From Nonomuraea sp. PA05 (GTDB lineage: Bacteria; Actinomycetota; Actinomycetes; Streptosporangiales; Streptosporangiaceae): 58,882 nucleotides of DNA. The number at the start of each line of letters is the position of its first letter. Within the stretch, counting starts at the first letter, position 1. The stretch covers positions 1-58,882 of the forward strand of contig NZ_VSEY01000062.1 of assembly GCF_008086045.1 (NCBI RefSeq), in the 5' to 3' direction. This document shows positions 23,607 through 32,549 of this stretch, in pieces. The notes under the pieces were generated by a model. It was not told the DNA's origin. It did not search any database and saw nothing but the letters and a program-made list of their open reading frames with translations. A program made the translations under genes and the position numbers.

Positions 23607-24523
23607 AGCCTGCCGAGGCCCTTGGCCAGGACGGTCGCGGTCCTGGCGATGGTCCGGTTGTCGGTGGGCAGGCCGGGGGTCCGGTTGGTGTAGACGGCCA
23701 TGATGATCGGAGCGCCGCCCTTGCGCGGCCAGATGACGGCGATGTCGTTGCCGCCGCCGAAGCCGTCGGAGTTGGTGCCGGTCTTGTGGGCGATCGTCCA
23801 CGTGCCGGGCAGGCCGGCGGGGATGCGTTCCGCGCCGACCTTGCTCGCGAGCAGCCAGGCGACGAGCTGCTCGCGGTCCTTGGCGTGCAGGGCCGTTCCG
23901 GTGGCGAGGGCGCGCAGGTCGGCGGCCATGGCGGCGGGGGTGGTGGTGTCGCGCTTGTCCTTGGGGGTCCAGTCGTTCAGCTCGGGGTGCCAGCGGTCCA
24001 TGCGGGAGACCGGGTCCTTGAGCGTGCGGAAGAACGCGGTCATCCCCTTGGGCCCGCCGATGAGCTTCATCAGCAGGTTGGACGCGGTTCCGTCGCTCTG
24101 GGTCACGGCCGCCACGCACAGCTCGGAGACGGTGAGCCCGTCCTTGACGTGCTTCTCGGTGACGGGCGAGTTGGGCTTCATGTCGGCGGCCGTCCACGTG
24201 ATGCGCCTGCTCATCAGGCCCGGCTGCCGGGTACGGGCCAGGTGCAGGACGGCGGCGCACAGGGGCGCCTTGAACGTGGACAGCATGGGGAACCGCTCGC
24301 CGGCCCGGTAGGTCAGGGTCTTCCCGGTGGCGGTGTCGATGGCGTAGGCGCCGATGCGTCCTTTGAAGGCCACCTCCAGCGCCCGCAGCTCCTTCTTGAC
24401 CGCGGCCTCGGCGGCGACGGCCACCGCCGGCGCCGCTGCCGAGGCCGAGGCGGTGCCGGTGGTCACTCCGGCGCCGCCCACGAGGGCGATCGTCAGGGCG
24501 GTCGCGGCGCACAGGTGTCGCAT
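23603..24523 (-). CDS. Class A serine beta-lactamase
   Basis: 306 aa from ATG 24523 (AAGGA 8 nt upstream). The signal peptide (ALTIALVGGAGVTTGTASAS) directs secretion. Catalytic motifs: S82-T-F-K85 (Ser70/Lys73), S143-D-G (the SDN loop, here SDG), E181 in WHPELN (Glu166) and K247-T-G (KTG). SDG instead of SDN occurs in some actinobacterial enzymes and can shift the substrate profile. Expected function: hydrolysis of penicillins or cephalosporins in the cell wall space. There is no BlaI/BlaR nearby; regulation is unclear. Confidence 0.92.
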   Translation of the reverse strand: MRHLCAATALTIALVGGAGVTTGTASASAAAPAVAVAAEAAVKKELRALEVAFKGRIGAYAIDTATGKTLTYRAGERFPMLSTFKAPLCAAVLHLARTRQPGLMSRRITWTAADMKPNSPVTEKHVKDGLTVSELCVAAVTQSDGTASNLLMKLIGGPKGMTAFFRTLKDPVSRMDRWHPELNDWTPKDKRDTTTPAAMAADLRALATGTALHAKDREQLVAWLLASKVGAERIPAGLPGTWTIAHKTGTNSDGFGGGNDIAVIWPRKGGAPIIMAVYTNRTPGLPTDNRTIARTATVLAKGLGRL

Positions 24524-24670
24524 CTGCTCAGTCCTTCGCTGGTTCGTCCGGAGCTCAGGAGCCAAGCAGATGCGATCAAGGTCTGTCTAATAGCGGTATC
24601 GGCCTCGCGCCGATATCCGCTCGCATATGGATGCTGGTCACAGGGCAGGCCCGCAGGGCGCGGTGGCGGG

Positions 24671-25072
24671 TCAGGCGGCGCGGCTGCGCGCGGTGATCAG
24701 GCCGATCAGGCGGGCCGGGTCCTCGACCGTGACCGTCAGGCCGGGATGGCGGAGCACGCCGAGGGGTTCGCTGCCGGACACCGACCGCCGGAACGTGATG
24801 CAGACGCCCTGCGTGGTGCTGCTGCCGAACGTCAGCCCGCCGTCGGCCATCGACACGCGCACCCCGATCGCCTTGAGCGGCGAGAACGGCCCGGACGGCT
24901 CCGCGCCGGTCACGTTGTGCCGGGGCGACAGCACCAGCCACGGCCCGAACCGCACCCGCAGCAACTCGTCGCTCAGTGTCAACCGGCAGGTCGAGGGGCG
25001 GATGCCGAGGACGGCGAGCAGCGGACGGTAGCGTTCCTCGAAGGCGAAGCCGAATTCCTCTACGTGACTCAC
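24671..25072 (-). CDS. Hypothetical protein
   Basis: 133 aa from GTG 25072. Soluble, mixed alpha/beta, starting SHVEEFGFAFEERYRPLLAV with a central strand set (LRVRFGPWLVLSPRHNV, ...FGSSTTQGVCITF). I recall similar short actinobacterial hypotheticals without assigned function. It lies between the beta-lactamase and a MarR gene on the same strand (29 nt from the latter's stop), so it may be co-transcribed with the MarR gene. No motif suggests an activity. Confidence 0.6.
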   Translation of the reverse strand: MSHVEEFGFAFEERYRPLLAVLGIRPSTCRLTLSDELLRVRFGPWLVLSPRHNVTGAEPSGPFSPLKAIGVRVSMADGGLTFGSSTTQGVCITFRRSVSGSEPLGVLRHPGLTVTVEDPARLIGLITARSRAA

Positions 25073-25101
25073 CTGCTCACGGCTACCCGGAGCCCCAGGT
25101 C

Positions 25102-25539
25102 CTACACGCCTGCCTCGCGGTCCGGGCGGGGCCAGGGACGGCCGCCGAGGCGTTCGATGTCGGTGTTGAAGCGCTTGAGATAGGCGGCGAAGGCGGCGAC
25201 GTCGTCGGCGCTCCACCCGGCCAGCACCTTCTCCAGTCCGTTGATGTTCCTGGCCCGCTCGGCGTCGAGGTAACGCTCGCCCTCCTCGGTGAGGCGGAAC
25301 TTGCGGGCGATGCCGCCCTGCGGGTCGGGGATGCGCTCGGCCAGGCCCTGGCGCAGCAGCGCGGAGGTGTGCCGGTTGAGGGTGGACACGTCGAGCCGGA
25401 AGGCCTCGCTGAGCTGCCCGATGGACATCGGGCCCGCCATGCGGATGCGGCTGAGCAGGATGTACGCGCTGCGGTCGAGGTGGCGGTGCTGGCCGAGCAG
25501 CATCGTCTCGTACTCGATCAGGTGCGTGGGCTTGTCCAT
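25102..25539 (-). CDS. MarR-family regulator divergent from an MFS exporter
   Basis: 145 aa from ATG 25539 (GAAGGA 6 nt upstream; ATG 25557 possible). It has the MarR winged helix: MSIGQLSEAF, recognition helix DVSTLNRHTSALLRQGL, and wing RIPDPQGGIARKFRLTEEG. Divergent from the MFS gene at 25667, with a nested palindrome between them, so it very likely represses that exporter and itself. Confidence 0.88.
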   Translation of the reverse strand: MDKPTHLIEYETMLLGQHRHLDRSAYILLSRIRMAGPMSIGQLSEAFRLDVSTLNRHTSALLRQGLAERIPDPQGGIARKFRLTEEGERYLDAERARNINGLEKVLAGWSADDVAAFAAYLKRFNTDIERLGGRPWPRPDREAGV

Positions 25540-25596
25540 GCCGGTCCTTCTGTCCATCCGATGCGGGTCAGCCTATCGGCGGCGAATTCCCGCACA

Positions 25597-25631
25597 ATGT
25601 GCATGTAACACACTATGTGTAGTGTGCACAT
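25597..25631. promoter_or_regulatory. Nested palindromes between MarR and MFS genes
   Basis: Inner repeat CACACTA-tgtg-TAGTGTG (25609-25626), flanked by the outer pair ATGTGCA (25597-25603) and TGCACAT (25625-25631), which has a slightly different centre. The spacing suits a dimeric winged-helix repressor covering the divergent promoters. Confidence 0.55.
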
Positions 25632-25666
25632 CTCTTCCGACGTCGAGAGTTTCGAGGGGGATCCGC

Positions 25667-27091
25667 GTGGAAGACACTCGCTCCCAGGGCATCGTCACCG
25701 TGATGGCCGTGGCCGGCATCGTCGCCGCACTGTCACAGACCCTGGTCGTGCCGCTGATCGGCGTGCTGCCGGCCCTGCTGCGCACCACGGCGTCGAACGC
25801 TTCCTGGGTGATCACGGTCACGCTGCTGGCGGGAGCCGTCACGACGCCGGTGATGGGCCGCTTAGGCGACCTGTACGGCAAGCGCCGGATGATGCTCGTC
25901 TGCTCGGTGCCGCTGGTCGTGGGCTGCGTCGTCTGCGCGTTCGCCGGGTCCCTGGCTCCGATGGTCATCGGGCGGGGGCTGCAGGGCATGGGCATGGGCA
26001 TGATCCCGCTGGGGATCAGCGCCCTGCGTGACGTGCTGCCGCCGCACCGGCTGGGGCCCTCGATCGCGCTGATGAGCTCGTCCATGGGCATCGGCGGCGC
26101 GCTCGGCCTGCCGCTGTCGGCCGCGGTCGCCGAGTACGCGAGCTGGCGGGTGCTGTTCTGGGGCTCGGCCGCGCTGAGCCTGGTCGTGGCCCTGCTGATC
26201 TGGCTGCTGGTGCCGGCCACGCCCGCCAAGGCGCGGGGGCGCATCGACCTGGCCGGCGCGCTCGGCCTCGGCGCGGCCCTGGTGTGCCTGCTGCTCGGCG
26301 TCTCCAAGGGCGCCGACTGGGGCTGGTCGAGCGGCACCACGCTCGGCCTGCTGGGCGCCGCGGTGGTGCTGCTGCCCGCGTGGGGCTGGTGGGAGCTGCG
26401 GGTCCGCGACCCGCTGGTGGACCTGCGGGTCACCGCCCGCCCTCAGGTGCTGCTGACGAACGTGGCCTCGATCGTGGTCGGCTTCTCCATGTACGCGCAG
26501 TCGCTGATCGTCATCCAGATCCTCCAGCTCCCGGCCGCCACCGGCTACGGCCTGGGCCAGTCGATGCTTGCCGCCGGCCTGTGGATGGCGCCGTCCGGCC
26601 TGATGATGATGATCATTTCGCCGATCGGCGCCCGCCTGTCGGCCGCCCGCGGCCCCAAGACCACGCTCCTCGTCGGCAGCCTCGTCATGGCGCTCGGGTA
26701 CGGCCTGTCGCTGGCGCTGCTCGGCTCCACCTGGGGCATGCTGGTGATCACCTGCGTCATCGCGATCGGCGTCGGCTTCGCGTACGGCTCGATGCCCGCC
26801 CTCATCATGGGCGCGGTGCCGCTGTCCGAGACCGGCGCGGCCAACAGCTTCAACACCCTGATGCGCTCGATCGGCACCACCGTGTCCGCCGCCGTGATCG
26901 GCGTCGTCCTGTCACAGCTCACCATCGACTTCGGCGGGCACCCGCTGCCGTCCGAGACCGGGTTCCGCACGGGCCTGCTCATCGGCTGCGGCGCGGCCCT
27001 GGTGGCGGCGGCGGTCACCATGACCCTGCCCGGCCGCCGCGACCGCGACGAGCAGGCCGGGACGCCCGTGCCGGAGGCGGTCAAGTCCTGA
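25667..27091 (+). CDS. DHA2-family MFS exporter
   Basis: 474 aa from GTG 25667, with GAGGGGG 6 nt upstream. About 14 hydrophobic spans. Motif A is GRLGDLYGKRRMML; motif C is GIGGALGLPLSA. It resembles EmrB/QacA exporters, but the conserved TM1 acid is replaced (VAALSQTLVVPLIGVLP), a feature of one actinobacterial subgroup. Control by the divergent MarR protein is likely. Substrate unknown. Confidence 0.88.
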   Translation: MEDTRSQGIVTVMAVAGIVAALSQTLVVPLIGVLPALLRTTASNASWVITVTLLAGAVTTPVMGRLGDLYGKRRMMLVCSVPLVVGCVVCAFAGSLAPMVIGRGLQGMGMGMIPLGISALRDVLPPHRLGPSIALMSSSMGIGGALGLPLSAAVAEYASWRVLFWGSAALSLVVALLIWLLVPATPAKARGRIDLAGALGLGAALVCLLLGVSKGADWGWSSGTTLGLLGAAVVLLPAWGWWELRVRDPLVDLRVTARPQVLLTNVASIVVGFSMYAQSLIVIQILQLPAATGYGLGQSMLAAGLWMAPSGLMMMIISPIGARLSAARGPKTTLLVGSLVMALGYGLSLALLGSTWGMLVITCVIAIGVGFAYGSMPALIMGAVPLSETGAANSFNTLMRSIGTTVSAAVIGVVLSQLTIDFGGHPLPSETGFRTGLLIGCGAALVAAAVTMTLPGRRDRDEQAGTPVPEAVKS

Positions 27092-27112
27092 CCGTGAACA
27101 CGAAGCGGTGCT

Positions 27113-27144
27113 CGCCCGGCGGGACCCGCGCCGCCAGCCGGGCG
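27113..27144. terminator. Candidate bidirectional terminator between MFS and dehydrogenase genes
   Basis: CGCCCGGC (27113-27120) and GCCGGGCG (27137-27144) form an 8-bp stem with a 16-nt loop between convergent genes. No T-run. The minus strand here also reads like a short peptide tail (VPPGEHRFVFTVRT-stop), perhaps a relic of another gene. Confidence 0.4.
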
Positions 27145-27156
27145 CGCCTCCCCTGG

Positions 27157-28176
27157 TCAGGCGATCCGGTTGAGGTCGGCCACGCGGACGGCGCCGCGCA
27201 GCGGCCGTCCCCTGACCAGCCGCTCCACCTCCGCCACGGCGAACTCCCCCAGCCTGCGCAGCTCCCTGCCCCTGGCCCCGCTGATGTGCGGCGTCACCAG
27301 CACGTTGGGCAGGCCGAGCAGCGGATGCCCGGCGGGCAGCGGCTCGGGATCGGTGACGTCGAGCACGGCCGAGATCCGCCCGCCTGAGCACTCGCGGACC
27401 AGAGCGGCGGTGTCGATGAGCGCGCCGCGCGCGGTGTTGACCACCACGGCCCCGTCGCGCAGCAGCGCCAGCCGCCGGCCGTCCAGCAGCCCGCGTGTCT
27501 GCGGCAGCTCGGGCGCGTGCACGGTGACCAGCTCGGCCGCGCGGCACAGCTCGTCCAGCGGCACGATCGAGACGCCCAGCCGCGCCGCCTCCTCCGCTGT
27601 CACGTAGGGGTCGCTGAGCAGCACCCGCGCCCCGTGCGACCGCAGCCCGCCGATGACGAGGCGGCCCACCCGGGACGCGCCGATCACCCCGACGGTCGCG
27701 CCGCCCAGCCCGCCGCGCTCCCCCGGGGTGGCTACGCCGGGCAGCGCGTCGCCGGACCAGCCGCCCGCCGTGTACGCCCGCGCCCTGGCGAACGCCTGCT
27801 TGGCCGCCAGCACCAGCATGGCGAGCGTGAACTCGGCCACCGGCACGGCGTTGGCCTGCGCCGCCGACGACACGGCGATGCCTCGGTCGAACACCGCCGC
27901 CGTCAGGTGCCCCTTGACGCTGCCCGCCGCGTGGACGACGGCCCGCAGCCGGGGCGCGCCGGCCAGGACGTCGGCGTCGATGCGCGGGCAGCCCCACCCG
28001 GTGATCAGGATCTCGGCGTCGAGCGGGCCGTCGAAGGCGTCGATGACGCGTTCGTGCACGCGCCCGACCAGCGACAGGCGGCGGCGCAGGTCGAGCGGGA
28101 ACAGCTCGGGCAGCAGCGGCGGCTGCATCGCGAACGCCATCAGGGGGGCCTTGACCCGCATCGTGGGCGCGGTCAT
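27157..28176 (-). CDS. D-2-hydroxyacid dehydrogenase family protein
   Basis: 339 aa from ATG 28176, overlapping the LacI stop (ATGA). It has an N-terminal substrate domain and a Rossmann NAD domain with VGVIGASRVGRLV (GxSxxG variant of GxGxxG), the catalytic Arg in VVNTARGALID, the Glu in VLDVTDPEPLP and the His in TPHISGARG. This full triad predicts NAD(P)-linked reduction or oxidation of a 2-hydroxyacid. Co-translation with the LacI regulator suggests it belongs to the sugar regulon, possibly acting on a sugar acid; the substrate is not deducible. Confidence 0.88.
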   Translation of the reverse strand: MTAPTMRVKAPLMAFAMQPPLLPELFPLDLRRRLSLVGRVHERVIDAFDGPLDAEILITGWGCPRIDADVLAGAPRLRAVVHAAGSVKGHLTAAVFDRGIAVSSAAQANAVPVAEFTLAMLVLAAKQAFARARAYTAGGWSGDALPGVATPGERGGLGGATVGVIGASRVGRLVIGGLRSHGARVLLSDPYVTAEEAARLGVSIVPLDELCRAAELVTVHAPELPQTRGLLDGRRLALLRDGAVVVNTARGALIDTAALVRECSGGRISAVLDVTDPEPLPAGHPLLGLPNVLVTPHISGARGRELRRLGEFAVAEVERLVRGRPLRGAVRVADLNRIA

Positions 28177-29207
28177 CGGGGCCCGAGGGGCCTGACCGAG
28201 TCGCGGACCACGATATGGGTGCCGAGCGTCAGCGGGCTGGTGGTCAGCCGGCCGAGCGCGAGGCGTACGGCGGCCCGGCCCAGCTCGTCGTGCGGCAGGT
28301 GCACGGTGGTCAGGTGCAGGTCCTGGGCGGGCGGCACGTCGTCGTAGCCGACGATGGACATGTCGGCGGGCACCCGCAGCCCGTGCTCGTGCAGCGCCTG
28401 GATCGCTCCCGCGGCGACGAGGTCGTTGCCCGCGAAGACGGCGGTGAAGTCGGGCGGCCCCGCGGCCAGGCGGCGGCGCATCGCGGCGTATCCGGCGTCG
28501 CGGTCGAACTCCGCCGCGACCTCCAGGGACGGGTCGGCGGGCACGCCGTACTCGGCCAGCGCGCCGCGATACCCGGCCACGCGGGTGTCGGAGGTGGTGT
28601 GGCCCGGCCGTACGCCCAGGTAGAGGATCCTGCGGTGGCCGGCCGAGAGCAGGTGGGCGGTCACGGCGCGCGCGCCGCCGGTGTTGTCGAAGCCGACCAC
28701 GAGGGCGGGCGCCCCCTCCCCCAGCGGTGGCCGGCCGCACAGGACGAGGCGGGAGCCGGCGGCGGCCAGCGCGTGGGCGTACTCGGTCATGCGCTTGCGG
28801 TACTCCTCGTCCACGATCACGCTGCCGACCAGGATGACGGCCTCGGCGCGCTGCTCGCGCAGGAGTTGCACGATGGACAGCTCGCGGCCGTTGTCGCCGC
28901 CGGTGGTGCAGATCAGCGACAGCCTGCCCTCCTGCGCGGCCTGGTCCTCCACCCCCTGGGCGATCAGCGCGTAGTACGGCACCGCGATGGTGTTGACGAC
29001 GATCGCGATGGCCCCGGGGCGGGCCGCCGACAGGGCCCGGGCGTGCGCGTTGGGGACGTAGTCGAGCTCGCGCACGGCACGCATGACCTTGTTGCGGGTG
29101 GCCGCCAGCACCGGGTACTCGCCGCCCAGCACGCGGGAGACGGTGGCGACCGAGACTCCGGCCTTCCTGGCCACGTCCCTGATGGTGACGCGTCGGGGTG
29201 TGGTCAT
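28173..29207 (-). CDS. LacI-family repressor of the galactan/sugar ABC locus
   Basis: 344 aa from ATG 29207, with GGGAG 6 nt upstream; an earlier start at 29291 would overlap an operator. The HTH is at residues ~8-27 (TIRDVARKAGVSVATVSRVL) with a hinge helix (PNAHARALS). A periplasmic-binding-like effector domain follows. It lies divergent from the solute-binding protein gene, and two GTAAnnnnTTAC half-site pairs sit between them, so it should repress both directions until a galactose-containing sugar binds. Confidence 0.92.
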   Translation of the reverse strand: MTTPRRVTIRDVARKAGVSVATVSRVLGGEYPVLAATRNKVMRAVRELDYVPNAHARALSAARPGAIAIVVNTIAVPYYALIAQGVEDQAAQEGRLSLICTTGGDNGRELSIVQLLREQRAEAVILVGSVIVDEEYRKRMTEYAHALAAAGSRLVLCGRPPLGEGAPALVVGFDNTGGARAVTAHLLSAGHRRILYLGVRPGHTTSDTRVAGYRGALAEYGVPADPSLEVAAEFDRDAGYAAMRRRLAAGPPDFTAVFAGNDLVAAGAIQALHEHGLRVPADMSIVGYDDVPPAQDLHLTTVHLPHDELGRAAVRLALGRLTTSPLTLGTHIVVRDSVRPLGPR

Positions 29208-29234
29208 GCGATCTCCCAGGTGAGCGCCGATCAG

Positions 29235-29246
29235 GTAATCGGTTAC
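29235..29246. promoter_or_regulatory. LacI-type operator proximal to the repressor gene
   Basis: GTAATCGGTTAC: arms GTAA/TTAC are perfect, the centre TCGG imperfect. It lies 28 nt upstream of the lacI-type start codon, consistent with autoregulation. Confidence 0.65.
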
Positions 29247-29381
29247 TTGAGCAGTGTCCTGGACGCTAGGAGATCCATCCGGACCCGTCAAGCCCGCCCC
29301 CAGCTCGTTTGTAACGAAAAGTTAACAGCGCATTGACGGCACAGGAGATCCGCGTCTAGCGTCCGGCTCACGACGTCTGAA

Positions 29382-29393
29382 GTAACCGGTTAC
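29382..29393. promoter_or_regulatory. LacI-type operator upstream of the ABC importer
   Basis: GTAACCGGTTAC, a perfect 12-bp palindrome with the same arms as the site at 29235. The central CG matches the LacI/GalR consensus. It lies 46 nt before the binding-protein ATG. The two sites are 147 bp apart, close to 14 helical turns, which would permit looping. Confidence 0.75.
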
Positions 29394-29438
29394 CTGACAT
29401 CGGCCCCGACTCATTCCCCCCAGCGAGAGGTGGCCCCG

Positions 29439-30725
29439 ATGGACAGACCACTCACCCGGCGCGGACTTCTGAAAGGCTCCGTGCTCTTCGTCGCCGGCGC
29501 CGCCGTCTCCGCGTGCTCCACCGGAGACCCGCTGGCCAAGGGCACGGCCGCGCCCGCCGGGAGCGGCGCCCAGATCACCCTGACGCACTGGTACCACGAG
29601 TACGGCGAGGAGGGCACGCAGCAGGCGGCCATGAAGTACGCCGCCGACTTCACCAAGGCCAACCCCGACATCGCGGTCAAGGTCTCCTGGATCCCCGGCG
29701 ACTACGCCACCAAGTGGACGGCCGCCGTGCTCACCGCGGAAGGCCCCGACGTCTACGAGGTCAACGACGTCAGCCCGAACATGGTCAAGGCCGGCCAGGT
29801 CACCCCGCTGGACGACGTGCTGGGTGCGGAGAAGGCCGATTTCAACGCCAAGGTGCTGGCGCCGTACACGTGGGGCGGCCAGGTGTACGCGGTGCCCATG
29901 ATCATCGATCCGATGCTGGTCTTCTACCGCAAGTCGCTCCTCCAGAAGGCCGGCGTGAGCGTCCCGACGAGCTTCGCGGAGTTCTCCGCGGCGGCCAAGA
30001 AGCTCACCCAGGGCAAGCAGAAGGGCCTGTTCGTCGGCAACGACGGCATCGGCGACCTGGGCCTGGTGGGGGCCTGGTCGAACGGCAACCTCCTGGTGAA
30101 CGAGCGCGAGATCACCTACGACGACCCGAAGGTGGCCGAGGTGCTGACCGCGCTCAGGGACCTCTACGAGGCCAAGGCCACCCTCCAGGGCTACTCCACC
30201 GACTGGTGGGACCCCGGCGCGCTGATCAACGGGGCGGCGGCCATGCAGTGGTGCGGCCTGTGGGCGGTGCCCGGCCTGACCGAGGCGCTGGGCGACGACT
30301 TCGACGCCTTCGCGCTGCCGCCGTTCGGGCCGGGCGGGCAGGCCGTGGTCAACATGGGCGGCTGGGTGCAGGTCGTCAACGGCAAGAGCGCCCACCTGGA
30401 GGCCGCCAAGAAGTACGTGCGCTGGCTGTGGGTGGACAACACCGCCGCCCAGACCGACTGGAGCCTGGCCTACGGCTTCCACATCCCGCCCCGCAACAGC
30501 GCCGCCGCCAAGGCCGACAAGCTGAACACCGGCCCGGCCAAGACCGTCATGGACGCGGTGGCCGCCAGCGGCATCAAGCAGCCGGCGCTGTGGACGCCCG
30601 AGGTCCGCGCGCCGTACGAGGACGCGATCCTGGCGATCGTCGGCAAGGGCGCCGACGCGGACAAGACGCTGGCGGCGGCGGCCAAGCGGTCGCAGGACAT
30701 CCTGGACAAGGTTCCGGTGCTATGA
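29439..30725 (+). CDS. ABC sugar-binding lipoprotein (Tat-type signal)
   Basis: 428 aa from ATG 29439 (GAGAGG upstream). The N-terminus combines a twin-arginine motif (R7-R8, TRRGLLKG) and a lipobox AVSAC (C26), so it is probably exported by Tat and lipid-anchored. The mature part is a family-1 solute-binding protein (THWYHEYGEEGTQQAAMKYA, TAEGPDVYEVNDVSPNMV, DPMLVFYRKSLLQKAGV). It is expected to deliver oligosaccharides to the two permeases that follow with 4- and 1-nt overlaps. No ATPase gene is here; such actinobacterial importers usually share an MsiK-type ATPase encoded elsewhere. Confidence 0.92.
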   Translation: MDRPLTRRGLLKGSVLFVAGAAVSACSTGDPLAKGTAAPAGSGAQITLTHWYHEYGEEGTQQAAMKYAADFTKANPDIAVKVSWIPGDYATKWTAAVLTAEGPDVYEVNDVSPNMVKAGQVTPLDDVLGAEKADFNAKVLAPYTWGGQVYAVPMIIDPMLVFYRKSLLQKAGVSVPTSFAEFSAAAKKLTQGKQKGLFVGNDGIGDLGLVGAWSNGNLLVNEREITYDDPKVAEVLTALRDLYEAKATLQGYSTDWWDPGALINGAAAMQWCGLWAVPGLTEALGDDFDAFALPPFGPGGQAVVNMGGWVQVVNGKSAHLEAAKKYVRWLWVDNTAAQTDWSLAYGFHIPPRNSAAAKADKLNTGPAKTVMDAVAASGIKQPALWTPEVRAPYEDAILAIVGKGADADKTLAAAAKRSQDILDKVPVL

Positions 30726-31696
30726 CGGCGACGGCTCCGGCCCGCCCCGCCACCGGGCGGTCCCGCCGCGCTCCGGGGCGGCGGGCCGCGCGCTGGCCCG
30801 CCTGGCGCGCGTTCCTGCTGCTCACGCTGCCGATGGTGGCGGGGCTGTTCGTGTTCAAGTACGTGGCCATCGGCTGGGGGCTGCTGCTCAGCTTCAACGA
30901 CGCCCGCGGCACGATCGCGCTCGGCGACTGGAACGGCCTGGAGAACTACCGGCGCCTGCTGAGCGACCCGGCCTTCACCCGGTCGCTGGTCACGATCCTG
31001 CTGTTCACGCTGTTCATCGTGCCGGTGACGTTCGCCGTGTCACTGGGCCTGGCGGTGCTGGTGAACCGGCTGCGGCGGGGCCGGGCGCTGTTCCGCACCA
31101 CGTTCTTCATCCCGGCGGCCGTCTCGTACGTGGTGGGCGCGCTGGTGTGGAAGATGAGCCTGTTCAGCGGCACGCCGTCGGGCGTCGCCAACAGCCTCGC
31201 CTACCTGCTCGGCTACCAGGACTCGATCGGCTGGGTGGCGACCGTGGACCCGCCGCTGTACTGGATCGTGCTGGTCACGGTGCGGCTGTGGCTGCAGACC
31301 GGCTTCTACATGATCCTGTTCCTGGCCGGCATCCAGCAGGTGCCCGCCCAGCTCTACGAGGCGGCCCGGGTGGACGGCGCCGAGTCCGAGGGCAGGCTGT
31401 TCCGGCACATCACCTGGCCGATGCTGCGCAACACGTCCGTGGCCGTGGTGCTGCTGCTGATCATCAACGCGTTCCAGGCGTTCGACGAGTTCTACAACAT
31501 CCTGGCCTCCAACCTGTCGGGGCTGGGCCGCGCCGACGGCCGCACGCCGCTGATCCACCTGTTCCAGACGGCGCTCGGCGAGCAGAACTACGGCGCCGGG
31601 TCGGCGGGGGCGTTCGTGGTGACCATGCTCATCGTGGTGTTCACGCTGCTGCAGGGCCGCTTCGCCGGGTTCGGCAGGAGCGAGGAGGAGGGCTGA
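30722..31696 (+). CDS. ABC sugar permease (MalF-like)
   Basis: 324 aa from ATG 30722, overlapping the binding-protein stop. An Arg-rich cytoplasmic tail precedes six membrane spans (first FLLLTLPMVAGLFVFKYVAI). The EAA loop that docks the ATPase is clear: YEAARVDGAESEGRLFRHIT. Type-I importer permease paired with the next gene. Confidence 0.92.
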   Translation: MTATAPARPATGRSRRAPGRRAARWPAWRAFLLLTLPMVAGLFVFKYVAIGWGLLLSFNDARGTIALGDWNGLENYRRLLSDPAFTRSLVTILLFTLFIVPVTFAVSLGLAVLVNRLRRGRALFRTTFFIPAAVSYVVGALVWKMSLFSGTPSGVANSLAYLLGYQDSIGWVATVDPPLYWIVLVTVRLWLQTGFYMILFLAGIQQVPAQLYEAARVDGAESEGRLFRHITWPMLRNTSVAVVLLLIINAFQAFDEFYNILASNLSGLGRADGRTPLIHLFQTALGEQNYGAGSAGAFVVTMLIVVFTLLQGRFAGFGRSEEEG

Positions 31697-32517
31697 TGAG
31701 GAAACGGCATCTGGGCTCGTACGCGGCGGTGATCGTCTTCGCGGTGCCGTTCCTGCTGCCGTTCTACCTGCTCATCCGCAACGCGCTGATGACCAGGCGG
31801 GAACTGGGCTCGCTCGACTGGCACTGGTGGCCGGAGACGGTCACCTTCCAGGGCTTCGCGGACGCGTTCGGCAACGAGGCCGTGCCGCTCGCGCACGCGC
31901 TGTGGAACTCGTTCCTGATCGCCGCGATCTCCGCGCCGCTGTCGACGCTGCTGGCCTCCATGGCCGGGTACGCGCTGGCCCGCGTCCCCGTGCCCGCCGC
32001 GAAACCGGCGTTCTTCTTCATCATCGCCACCATGATGGTGCCGGGCGCGGCCACGTTCATCCCGACGTTCGTGGTGGTCGGCTCGCTCGGCGGCGTCAAC
32101 ACGATGTGGGGGCTGATCGTCCCCGGCCTGTTCAGCGCGTTCGCGGTGCTCCTGTTCCGCGGCTTCTACCTGCGCTTCCCGCGCGAGCTGGAGGACGCGG
32201 GCCGGGTGGACGGCCTGGGCTACCTCGGCCTGTACGGGCGGCTCGCGCTGCCCAACTCCGGGGCCCTGTTCGCCTCGCTCGGCATCCTGTCCTTCATCGA
32301 GCACTGGAACGCGTTCCTGTGGCCGCTCGTCATCGGCCAGGACCCGGAGTTCTGGACGGTGCAGGTGGCGCTGTCGACCAACCTCAACCAGCAGGCGGTC
32401 AACCTGCCGGCGCTGTTCGCCGGTGCGCTCGTGGCCATCCTGCCCCTGGTCGCCCTGTTCCTCATCGCGCAGCGGTGGATCGTCAGAGGCGTCCTGCTCA
32501 CCGGCATCAAAGGCTGA
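31696..32517 (+). CDS. ABC sugar permease (MalG-like)
   Basis: 273 aa. ATG 31696 overlaps the previous stop by one base (TGATG). Six spans; the EAA loop reads LEDAGRVDGLGYLGLYGRLA. It ends in the hydrophilic tail WIVRGVLLTGIKG typical of MalG-type permeases. Together with the preceding genes it makes the importer; the last gene of the unit is the secreted galactanase. Confidence 0.92.
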   Translation: MRKRHLGSYAAVIVFAVPFLLPFYLLIRNALMTRRELGSLDWHWWPETVTFQGFADAFGNEAVPLAHALWNSFLIAAISAPLSTLLASMAGYALARVPVPAAKPAFFFIIATMMVPGAATFIPTFVVVGSLGGVNTMWGLIVPGLFSAFAVLLFRGFYLRFPRELEDAGRVDGLGYLGLYGRLALPNSGALFASLGILSFIEHWNAFLWPLVIGQDPEFWTVQVALSTNLNQQAVNLPALFAGALVAILPLVALFLIAQRWIVRGVLLTGIKG

Positions 32518-32549
32518 CCTCTTCGGTCAAGGCTGATCGGAGCACCCTC

